A stretch of 7,094 bases of DNA from Terriglobales bacterium (GTDB taxonomy: Bacteria > Acidobacteriota > Terriglobia > Terriglobales > Acidobacteriaceae), in contig JAATFE010000094.1 in the NCBI GenBank assembly GCA_015655365.1, positions 1 to 7,094 on the forward strand. The letters run 5' to 3'. A program made the translations under genes and the position numbers. The stretch's first letter is position 1. Each line of letters opens with the position of its first letter. This document shows positions 1 through 4,897 of the stretch, in pieces. Under the pieces are notes generated by a model. It was given only the letters and a program-made list of their open reading frames with translations. It searched no databases and was not told where the DNA came from.

Positions 1-11
1 AGTTTTGAAAG

Positions 12-31
12 GGCGCGACTTGAGTCGTGCC
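12..31. repeat. Short REP-like palindrome
   Basis: GGCGCGACT and AGTCGTGCC form a 9-bp inverted repeat with one G-T mismatch and a 2-base centre. As RNA the innermost pairs would open to form a loop. Neither strand has a clean T-run directly after the stem, so an intrinsic terminator is unlikely. From memory, palindromes of the type GGCACGACT-AGTCGTGCC are dispersed in acidobacterial genomes; this was not checked. It lies just beyond the end of the IS630-family transposase remnant. Confidence 0.45.
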
Positions 32-80
32 GCAAAAGCTTCATAGTCGACATCGACGAGGCTTTAGAGTGCTTTAGGCA

Positions 81-269
81 TTACTGTGGACCGCTGATGC
101 AGTGTTTGAACCATGCCTTTGCGTTGTTAGGAGTGATCAGCCGGATAGCTTCGGCGATGGCATTTTCCAAGGCTTCTTTGGTTCTTGCCTTGGCCGAGCG
201 AGGGATTTGTTTGAGTTTGGACCAGTCCTTCTCGATGGGGTTCAGGTCCGGCGAGTAAGGTGGCAGAAT
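81..269 (-). pseudogene. IS630-family transposase, C-terminal remnant
   Basis: Reading the minus strand from 269 to the TAA at 81-83 gives 62 codons that start ILPPYSPDLNPIEKDWSKLK, continue through SAKARTKEALENAI and TPNNAKAWFKHC, and end SGPQ. The PPYSPDLNPIE block is the C-terminal catalytic motif of IS630/Tc1-type DDE transposases, and the Glu of NPIE is the third acidic residue of the triad. The RSAKARTKEALE and AKAWFKHC segments also match the usual tail of this family. A full transposase has about 340 residues, so only the last fifth is left. There is no start codon, and a TGA (270-272) interrupts the frame right before the motif. None of the other three transposase motifs could be found upstream. 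It is a dead fragment, and its original terminal repeats could not be placed with confidence. Confidence 0.85.
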
Positions 270-414
270 TCAAAAGCTGCCGACAGCGCTGGGGCATGAC
301 GTTTCCCACGAGAGCGCGCATATGCCAGAGATTACGCCTCAGCAGTCTATTCAGCCTGAGATCGAACCGATGATCGACCACGGTTTTGAGCACGGAATCA
401 GCTTGTAAAACCTA

Positions 415-547
415 CCTGCCCCGGATAATGGCAGCGTAGTCCAGCCTTCAGGTCCGCATGTCAAGGCTGCTGAAGGCACCGCGCTAGCGGCTGCGGCCTT
501 GATACACAGATGGGCTGGACCAAAATCCCCCTCTATTCCGGGGCAGG
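415..547. repeat. 133-bp imperfect palindrome (MITE-like or structured RNA)
   Basis: Four pairs of complementary segments lie concentrically. CCTGCCCCGGATA (415-427) pairs with TATTCCGGGGCAGG (534-547) with one extra base. GTCCAGCC (439-446) pairs with GGCTGGAC (513-520), TCAAGGC (461-467) with GCCTTGA (496-502), and CCGC (479-482) with GCGG (487-490). All four centres fall between 479 and 485, so the whole segment can fold into one long interrupted hairpin. An alternative inner stem pairs CCTTCAG (445-451) with CTGAAGG (470-476). No target duplication is obvious at the ends and there is no coding frame. It lies 27 bases beyond the stop of the minus-strand secreted-protein gene and could act as its 3' end. 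A MITE-like element, a large REP/BIME-type repeat and a structured RNA are all possible. Confidence 0.6.
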
Positions 548-574
548 CAGAAGAAACAAACAGTAGCTCTTAGG

Positions 575-1195
575 TCACTGCATAATGGTCAATGATGCAG
601 ATAGGGTCGTGCCTGGATTGTTGAGGCCTGTGGATTGAACATAGAAGAGATTACCCCAGCCGGAAGCGAGGTCGCTTGTAATGTCATACCAATACTGATA
701 ACCGGAGACGGTCTGTCCGATGGTGCAAATAGCGTAGTTCGTGCCGCATAGCTGATCCATCTCTACGACGGTACCTTGTGGTAAACTGGCTCCGGTTTTT
801 CCGCCTAATTTGGCAACCGGGTATGATCCAAACCCAAGAATCCTGACAACCTCGTAGACTTTGTATGAACCCGTAGGATAGTGGTTGGTCGTTATATTTG
901 CATTCGAATCATTCTCGCACACCAACGTAGAAGCCGAAGTCGCCTGACCGCAAGTGTTCCAAGTGGCAATGTACGTAAGTAATGGAGCCGTTCCGTCAGG
1001 CGTGACTTTGTCAGGCTCCGCAACTACTCGAGGGGCGAGCGGTGTGGCGTTGGCAGCGTTAACCAGAAAGGAAGTCAGATGTTGTTCACCTTCATACACT
1101 CTACTTTCGGAAGGTGCTTGGGCCTGTCCAAGCTGCGCCAAAGAACTGGAGAAAATTATCAAGGTAGAGACGATGGCATAAAATAGCTTCCGCAT
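575..1195 (-). CDS. Hypothetical secreted protein with four cysteines
   Basis: A 206-residue protein of unknown function. Residues 1 to about 20-27 form a typical signal peptide: MRK, then the hydrophobic stretch LFYAIVSTLIIF, then small residues with possible cleavage after SLA (20) or AQA (27). The mature part is rich in Thr, Ser, Gly, Asn and Tyr, with alternating hydrophobic residues that suggest a beta-strand protein. It has four Cys (about 82, 93, 150, 157), enough for two disulfides after export. The sequence ends in a strand-like TLSASLTIMQ. The start is well supported: the message reads GGAGG, six bases (ATCGCC), then ATG. Candidate promoter hexamers lie about 100 bases upstream, next to the end of the preceding minus-strand gene. 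I see no family motif. A surface or adhesin-like role would be a guess. Confidence 0.72.
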   Translation of the reverse strand: MRKLFYAIVSTLIIFSSSLAQLGQAQAPSESRVYEGEQHLTSFLVNAANATPLAPRVVAEPDKVTPDGTAPLLTYIATWNTCGQATSASTLVCENDSNANITTNHYPTGSYKVYEVVRILGFGSYPVAKLGGKTGASLPQGTVVEMDQLCGTNYAICTIGQTVSGYQYWYDITSDLASGWGNLFYVQSTGLNNPGTTLSASLTIMQ

Positions 1196-1295
1196 GGCGA
1201 TCCTCCAAAAACGTGTGAGTTTGCATGTAACGGCTATGGATGCTGTTGACAGAGCCAGCGGCCTTCAGGGTGAAGAAACATCGCCACGCCGACAA

Positions 1296-1324
1296 ATTTA
1301 ACCGCACGTCAGAACCTCTGGCAA
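1296..1324 (-). promoter_or_regulatory. Candidate sigma-70 promoter for the secreted-protein gene
   Basis: On the minus strand TTGCCA (1319-1324, 5/6 to TTGACA) is followed after 17 bases by TTAAAT (1296-1301, 4/6 to TATAAT). It would drive the gene starting at 1195 and give a leader of roughly 95 bases. It abuts the stop codon of the 140-residue gene, so the two genes could be transcribed separately. This is a consensus match only. Confidence 0.3.
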
Positions 1325-1325
1325 C

Positions 1326-1748
1326 CTAAGCGGTTACATTTAAATTGGACGTGGCTCCATCCTTTTGAAGAAGGTCAGCAAGACCGCTGTAGGTGGTTGC
1401 CAAATCGGCGTCTCCCTTTGAAGCATAAAAGCTTGATATGCTCTGTAGCGTAGCATTCACATTGATTGTTTGGGCGTCTGTACGGAGATTACCAGTTTCT
1501 GACGCAGGTTGATAATTCGGATTGCTGGCGTCAAGGTCTTGAAATCCCGCAGCAATCATCGCTCTTTGCTGTGCGGTTGTCAACTGGCCGCTAGTGGCGA
1601 GTAGGTCTACTTTGTCGCGAATTTGGGAGATGCTCAAATCACTGCTTGAAGCCGCTGATGAACCACCAGCAGCTTTGCTGCCCCCTAACCCGCCTGATGC
1701 AAATGCACTACTAAGTCCACTTAAGTTACTGACACCCGTGATATTCAT
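1326..1748 (-). CDS. Small Gly/Ala/Ser-rich hypothetical protein
   Basis: A 140-residue protein that I cannot assign to a family. Residues 1-38 are low-complexity (Gly, Ala, Ser: LSGLSSAFASGGLGGSKAAGG). Residues about 39-72 look helical (SISQIRDKVDLL, then QLTTAQQRAMIAAGFQDLD), and residues 95-132 form a second helical region containing SISSFYASKGDADLATTYSGLADLLQ in two adjacent pieces. There is no signal peptide, membrane helix or Cys. The message has AAGGAG six bases before the ATG, which fixes the start. A flexible N terminus followed by helices is seen in some secreted or cell-surface-appendage proteins lacking a signal peptide, but nothing here proves export. It lies upstream of the secreted four-Cys gene on the same strand (130-base gap). 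The IS5-family element is inserted about 85 bases ahead of its start. Confidence 0.65.
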   Translation of the reverse strand: MNITGVSNLSGLSSAFASGGLGGSKAAGGSSAASSSDLSISQIRDKVDLLATSGQLTTAQQRAMIAAGFQDLDASNPNYQPASETGNLRTDAQTINVNATLQSISSFYASKGDADLATTYSGLADLLQKDGATSNLNVTA

Positions 1749-1831
1749 TCAATGCTCCTTAGTCTTGTGCAGTGAAGATGGACTGCCAAATATGTAGCAA
1801 TTTAGGTGCCACAATGTTGGACAGGTATTTA

Positions 1832-1850
1832 CTAGGGCGTGTTAACACTA
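1832..1850 (+). repeat. Left terminal inverted repeat of the IS5-family element
   Basis: CTAGGGCGTGTTAACACTA is identical to the reverse complement of 2395-2413. The outer CTAG is probably wholly or partly target sequence. The inner GTGTTAACAC is itself palindromic, so each end carries a local dyad. Confidence 0.85.
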
Positions 1851-1854
1851 ATTT

Positions 1855-1863
1855 TGTTATAAT
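1855..1863 (+). promoter_or_regulatory. Extended -10 promoter inside the IS left end
   Basis: TGTTATAAT (TG at 1855-1856, one base, TATAAT at 1858-1863) is a perfect extended -10 element, placed just before the transposase ATG at 1872. No good -35 hexamer lies at the right distance, which is typical for extended -10 promoters. The implied message would be nearly leaderless, in keeping with the absence of a ribosome binding site before that ATG. Confidence 0.4.
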
Positions 1864-1871
1864 TGAACTTA

Positions 1872-2397
1872 ATGGAAGTCACTGCTGAGCAGTACAAAAG
1901 GATCAAGGACAGCCTACCGATTCAGCGTGGGAATGTGAAATTGTAGAACCTACAAGTGCTCAACGCGATTCTGTATGTTGCTGAGCAAGGCTGCAAATGG
2001 CGAGGACTTCCGGCTCGATTTGGCAACTGGCATAGCATTTATACCCGCATGAATCGCTGGGCCAAGAACGGTGTTCTGGATCGTGTTTTTGAGCAGTTGC
2101 AGACCGAGCAGATCGTGCGCATCAAGATTGAAGCCTTCTCGCTAGACTCGACCTCAAAAAAAACGGGCCCCAGGCCATCGGTAAATCCCGCGGCGGATGG
2201 AACACCAAGATTCATATGGTTGCCGCGAATGCTCGAACGGCGGCAGTCTTCGCTCTGTCTACAAGAAAAGAAACGAAGTGGAACGGCTCTTCCGCGGGCT
2301 GAAAGGCTTCCGCCGTATTTTCTCCAGATTCGAAAAGCTCGATGTGGTCTTCCTCGCCTTTATCAATTTCGTTCTGATCGTCGAATCCCTTAGATAG
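1872..2397 (+). pseudogene. IS5-family transposase, broken
   Basis: The frame begins at ATG 1872 (MEVTAEQYKRIKDSLP), meets an in-frame TAG at 1944-1946, and resumes as the N-terminal domain common in this family (DUF4096-like): ILYVAEQGCKWRGLPARFGN, then IYTRMNRWAKNGVLDRVFEQ, to SLDSTS. At an A8 run (2156-2163) the reading shifts to KNGPQAIGKSRGGWNTKIHM and VAANARTAAVFALS. It shifts again to YKKRNEVERLFRGLKGFRRI and ends FVLIVESLR. Compared with intact relatives as I remember them, a short piece (about VHPDGTGAL) is missing before the A8 run. The whole stretch between FALS and YKKRNEVERLF, which should hold the second catalytic Asp and its surroundings, is also gone. The DST near residue 95 and the YKKRNEVERLF block with the catalytic Glu remain. 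One stop, two frame changes and two deletions make it non-functional. Confidence 0.88.
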
Positions 2398-2413
2398 TGT
2401 TAACACGCCCTAG
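2395..2413 (-). repeat. Right terminal inverted repeat of the IS5-family element
   Basis: TAGTGTTAACACGCCCTAG is the exact complement of the left end. Its first three bases (2395-2397) are the TAG stop codon of the transposase reading frame, the tight packing usual for insertion sequences. Confidence 0.85.
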
Positions 2414-2873
2414 ATAAGGCGTAAAAGAGGTGATCGTGCTGTTCTATCTAATACCAAAGTAATGCGTTAGGTGCATGGGCGACTGCCGCCTTTGGCTTTA
2501 TTTACGGAACATCTGTGGTCATTTAGAACAGTTGGAGCTTGCTGAAGCAGTAGGCATAGTCGGCACTGTCTGCCGGGTTCGCTCGGCAAAACCTGCCCAT
2601 TTGGTCTATTTTGCTTTCATCCCATCGAGTCAGTCTAATTGCGTCATTGACTGCAAACCCCGGTATGATTGCATGAGGTGTGCCGGTGTAAAAAACCACG
2701 GTTTTGGTTTCGGCTTTGTACGTGGCGCTCGTGCTCTCACCCCCTACTTCTGCTCACTTGGAGCAGAAGGGCATAAGGGATAAGTTTGACCCACGACTGC
2801 TGTCATCTATGTTTGATAATGTCCTTTATCAGTTGTTTGGAAGAGAAATACGAACTGGTCGATATGAGAGAGC
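2414..2873. other. Intergenic stretch without a convincing gene
   Basis: This 460-base stretch holds several overlapping open frames, the longest being 2475-2783 on the plus strand. None has a good ribosome binding site, recognisable motif or protein-like composition; the 2475 frame is rich in Cys and Arg and low in helical patterning. No tRNA or rRNA fold was recognised. Visible structure is limited to the hairpin at 2571-2588, a small AAAACC/GGTTTT dyad near 2692-2705, and TAGATA (2411-2416) facing TATCTA (2445-2450). It may be decayed former coding sequence. Confidence 0.5.
2571..2588 (+). repeat. Hairpin with TTCG loop
   Basis: TGCCGGG (2571-2577) and CTCGGCA (2582-2588) pair over 7 bp with one G-U around a TTCG loop. 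A UUCG loop is unusually stable in RNA, although the closing pair here is G-C and not the optimal C-G. A run of four A and mixed sequence follows, so it is not a classical terminator. It may be a chance structure. Confidence 0.3.
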
Positions 2874-3161
2874 ATGTACACTCAAAATCTTTTTCATCTT
2901 CTGGAAGTGTGGGGCCAAGGAATTCTGGATTTCGTGAACTGGCCCGAGACGATCACACAGATTATCGTTTTCGCACTCTTGATATTGGTGCTCGTAATTG
3001 GGAGCCTGGTGATCGTTTTGAAAGAGCGCGGTAAGCAGAACAGTGGTCTTGAAAAGGTTCATATTCTTTGTCTTAGCTGCGAGCTCTTACGTCTCGGTCT
3101 CACCGCTCCATGCAAGCGGATCCCTGTATTGGACGGTTCTACCGGCGCAAAAGTCAGTTAG
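2874..3161 (+). CDS. Possible small single-helix membrane protein
   Basis: A 95-codon open frame of unknown function. Residues 1-27 are mildly amphipathic and contain several aromatics (LFHLLEVWGQGILDF, then NWPE). Residues about 28-49 form a strong membrane helix (ITQIIVFALLILVLVIGSLV), followed at once by the positive stretch KERGK, so the N terminus would face outward. After about residue 54 the sequence looks less protein-like (many Cys and Leu). An overlapping frame there looks like a signal peptide, so the natural product may be shorter or the frame may be disrupted. The ribosome binding site is poor: GAGAGAG lies only one base before the ATG. The hydrophobic segment is the only argument for a real gene. 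It runs towards the convergent ccm operon. Confidence 0.35.
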   Translation: MYTQNLFHLLEVWGQGILDFVNWPETITQIIVFALLILVLVIGSLVIVLKERGKQNSGLEKVHILCLSCELLRLGLTAPCKRIPVLDGSTGAKVS

Positions 3162-3177
3162 ATCTCTGACCGCATGA
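3043..3177 (+). pseudogene. Possible truncated secreted-protein remnant
   Basis: From a GTG at 3043 (or TTG at 3049) the frame reads LKRFIFFVLAASSYVSVSP, then LHASGSLYWTVLPAQKSV, and stops at TGA 3175-3177, 44 codons in all. Positive residues followed by a hydrophobic core and a small-residue site (LHA before SGSLYW) look like a signal peptide followed by the first strand of a mature protein. There is no clear ribosome binding site, and it overlaps the previous ORF in another frame. It may be the broken start of an exported-protein gene cut off at the border of the accessory region, or chance. Confidence 0.2.
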
Positions 3178-3197
3178 AGCAAGATGAACCCTGGGTG

Positions 3198-3225
3198 CCC
3201 CAGGTCCCGCTTTTGGGACTTGGGG
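3198..3225. terminator. Strong inverted repeat after the ccm operon (terminator or REP)
   Basis: CCCCAGGTCCC (3198-3208) and GGGACTTGGGG (3215-3225) form an 11-bp stem with one G-U pair around a GCTTTT loop. It lies 55 bases beyond the stop of the last operon gene (3280) and just after the end of the plus-strand ORFs, so it could end transcription from both sides. Neither side has a proper T-run directly after the stem, so it may instead be a REP-type repeat of the TGGGGCACCC kind that I associate with acidobacteria (from memory, unchecked). Confidence 0.5.
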
Positions 3226-3279
3226 AAAGCTCGAACTCAAGGCGCAAAATCACTCCGTCAAAGACCTGGAGACCAGCAG

Positions 3280-4554
3280 TTAGCTGTTCCTTGTCAGCGC
3301 GCGCTTCAACACGATCTCCAGCGCCGCTTTCACGCGTGCGTACTCCTCGGGCGTCAATGTGTCGTTGATTTTCTCGCTCTCCAGTGCGAACAGCTCCTCC
3401 TTCAGCGCGCTCAGCAGGTCGGAGTTCTTGCTCGACGGCGTTGCCACCGTCTGGAAGGCCGCGGCGTTCGCATAGCCGGCCCCGGCCTGTGCTCCGGCCG
3501 CTGTTGCCTGTGCTCCCGAGGGGCGGCGCAGCAGAAAGGCCGCTGCAGCAGCCAATGCCAGCGCCAGCCCGGCCAGAATCCACCACTTGTACTTGCTCAG
3601 CGGATCGGGCGTATCGATCGGCGTGCCGATGCCGCCGCCGGGCTGATTACCGGTTGTCGCGGCGCCCGGCCCTGCGCTTTGCGCGTTCTGGTCCTCGCGG
3701 GGCATCGATCCGGTGCCGGAGATCGTGAACTCTACCGCCTGGCCTGGCATCACGTTTTTGAGGATGAGCGTCTGAAGATTGGCGTCTTCCGGTACCGCTT
3801 TGAAGGCCGCTCCCGCACCCTGGGTCAGCGTCATGCTCTTGGGCAGCAGCACGGCCAGATTGTCGGCCGGCAAAGTGAGCTGCGTCTTGAAGGTGAACTT
3901 CCCGTTGCTATAGGGCACGTGATAGCTGATCTGGAACAGCGTGTCCTTCTCCCCACTGTCGGGCTGGATGGGGAAGTTGAAGGCGTAGTGCCCCTTTGTC
4001 CCCGTCGAATCCAGCTTGATGGAGGTGGGCAGTCCGTTGGGCCGCTGTCCCTCGACGGCGTTCACCACCGCCTCGGCCGGCAACACGATCTCAAACGTCC
4101 GAGGACTCCACTGGGTCACTGGCGGCGAACTCGTGTTGTGCACAAAGTAGCGCTCGATCACCTTGAGCTGGCCGTTGTCGCTCTCTATCTCCATTACATC
4201 GGCCTCGATGGAGACGCCTTGCACCTTGGCGGCCACGTCATAGACGGTCAGGTCGCCGGATGCGCCAGCCGCGGGCGCCGCAATGAAATAAGTGCTGCCC
4301 TGGTGGGTCACCCGCACCAGGTACGAACTGTTGCCTGGCAAAGTGAGCGAATAGCGCCCCTTGGCGTCGGTGGTGGCGTGGGCCACCTCGCCCATGCCGG
4401 CCTGCACGTCCACCAGCACCACCGCATCGCCCGCCGCGGGCTTGTTGACGGTCTTGTTGGTTACCGTTCCGGTGACGGTTGCGGCAAGAGCCAAAGCGCC
4501 CGAAAGAAGCAGGCTCACGGTAAGAGTGCGAAGCACGTACTTAGTCGATCTCAT
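3280..4554 (-). CDS. Carboxypeptidase-regulatory-like membrane protein of the ccm operon
   Basis: A 424-residue envelope protein. Residues 1-24 are a signal peptide (MRSTKYVLRT, a leucine-rich core, ALALA). Residues about 26-108 fit a carboxypeptidase-regulatory-like/CNA-B beta-sandwich (TVTGTVTNKTVNKPAAGDAV, then TDAKGRYSLTLPG, then YLVRVTHQGSTYF). Residues 109-280 form a second beta-rich region without a recognised motif. Residues 283-320 are a Gly/Pro/Asn-rich linker, 324-342 a membrane helix (WWILAGLALALAAAAAFLL) followed by RR, and 343-375 an Ala/Gly-rich linker. Residues 378-420 are a cytoplasmic helical pair (LLSALKEELFALESEKINDT, then LTPEEYARVKAALE). The helical pair resembles the loop of CcmI-type proteins and the neighbouring 92-residue protein. 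The start follows a 61-base gap with only a weak AGGA, about 13 bases upstream, so translation may be weak or partly separate. The role is unproven; a scaffold or accessory function in cytochrome c maturation is inferred from the operon. Confidence 0.85.
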   Translation of the reverse strand: MRSTKYVLRTLTVSLLLSGALALAATVTGTVTNKTVNKPAAGDAVVLVDVQAGMGEVAHATTDAKGRYSLTLPGNSSYLVRVTHQGSTYFIAAPAAGASGDLTVYDVAAKVQGVSIEADVMEIESDNGQLKVIERYFVHNTSSPPVTQWSPRTFEIVLPAEAVVNAVEGQRPNGLPTSIKLDSTGTKGHYAFNFPIQPDSGEKDTLFQISYHVPYSNGKFTFKTQLTLPADNLAVLLPKSMTLTQGAGAAFKAVPEDANLQTLILKNVMPGQAVEFTISGTGSMPREDQNAQSAGPGAATTGNQPGGGIGTPIDTPDPLSKYKWWILAGLALALAAAAAFLLRRPSGAQATAAGAQAGAGYANAAAFQTVATPSSKNSDLLSALKEELFALESEKINDTLTPEEYARVKAALEIVLKRALTRNS

Positions 4555-4615
4555 GGTCGTAATGGATTCCTATAAATGCATGATGGTTCGATTGACGAAA
4601 AGCAAATGAACGGAC

Positions 4616-4894
4616 TCAGACCTTCTGCAACAGTTCAATCTCGGCCAGCAATTGCGCCGTCTCGTTTTCAAGCTGTGCGCGCTGCTCATTGAAATCCTCT
4701 TCAGGATACTTCCCGGCCTTGTACTCGAAGCTCAAATCGCGCAGGTTTTCGTAAAGCTGTTCCTTGCGTTCCAACAGGTAATCCAGTTGGTTTTTCTCGC
4801 GCTGCCGGGCGAAGACGTTCTCCGGCCAGAACGTGTAAACAAAAAGCGCCACTGCCAGCAGCAAGCCGGCCACTACTCCCTGCATTTCAGTCAT
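4616..4894 (-). CDS. CcmI-like short membrane/coiled-coil protein
   Basis: A 92-residue protein. Residues about 5-23 form an N-terminal membrane helix (GVVAGLLLAVALFVYTFWP). The rest, residues 30-91, is charged and helical (KNQLDYLLERKEQLYENLRD, then FEYKAGKYPEEDFNEQRAQL, ending LLAEIELLQ), a short cytoplasmic coiled coil. CcmI/CycH proteins start the same way, with a membrane helix followed by a loop containing an EL..E...G....EE....R.ELE pattern. They then have a second helix and a periplasmic TPR domain that binds the apocytochrome C terminus, and both are absent here. The gene begins 3 bases after the ccmH stop, with GGAGG of its ribosome binding site inside ccmH, so the two are probably translationally coupled. 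It probably helps anchor or organise the CcmF/CcmH heme-lyase complex. Annotation pipelines might call it simply hypothetical. Confidence 0.8.
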   Translation of the reverse strand: MTEMQGVVAGLLLAVALFVYTFWPENVFARQREKNQLDYLLERKEQLYENLRDLSFEYKAGKYPEEDFNEQRAQLENETAQLLAEIELLQKV

Positions 4895-4897
4895 GGC

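Larger units (their letters stand above)
1835..2410 (+). mobile_element. IS5-family (IS427-like) element, internally deleted
   Basis: The ends carry perfect inverted repeats: CTAGGGCGTGTTAACACTA (1832-1850) and TAGTGTTAACACGCCCTAG (2395-2413) are exact complements over 19 bp. Because CTAG is itself palindromic, the target duplication may be TA (1833-1834 and 2411-2412) or CTAG (1832-1835 and 2410-2413), both compatible with IS5-family insertion. The family is set by the transposase fragments inside. At about 575 bp the element is well short of the roughly 830-850 bp usual for this group. The missing part corresponds mainly to the catalytic centre of the transposase. Intact ends with a gutted centre make it a non-autonomous copy that could be mobilised only by a transposase from elsewhere. 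Confidence 0.88.

Noticed and set aside
102..408. Plus-strand frame 102-299, minus-strand frame 127-393, and a 28-codon plus-strand frame 322-408
   Set aside because: The first two overlap the IS630 remnant in other frames. The third has an Ile/Pro/Glu-rich product with no family resemblance and no good ribosome binding site.
1101..1307. 68-codon minus-strand frame overlapping the start of the secreted-protein gene
   Set aside because: It overlaps a gene with a strong GGAGG site and a clear signal peptide in another frame, and has no features of its own.
2571..2588. tRNA or attC-like reading of the GGGTTCG hairpin
   Set aside because: The GGTTCG core recalls a T-arm, but no acceptor, D or anticodon arms can be drawn around it, and no attC-type core sites flank it.
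2475..2783. 102-codon plus-strand frame
   Set aside because: There is no ribosome binding site, motif or signal or membrane segment, and the composition is odd (many Cys and Arg). It is kept only as part of the described intergenic stretch.
1..3180. Defence island, toxin-antitoxin pair or CRISPR array in the accessory part
   Set aside because: There are no spaced direct repeats, no nuclease, helicase or toxin motifs and no paired small overlapping genes with ribosome binding sites.
3184..4575. 463-codon plus-strand open frame
   Set aside because: It is antisense to the 424-residue protein, which has a signal peptide, domain structure and operon context. The antisense product is Arg/Gly/Gln-rich without motifs, as expected for the complement of GC-rich coding sequence.
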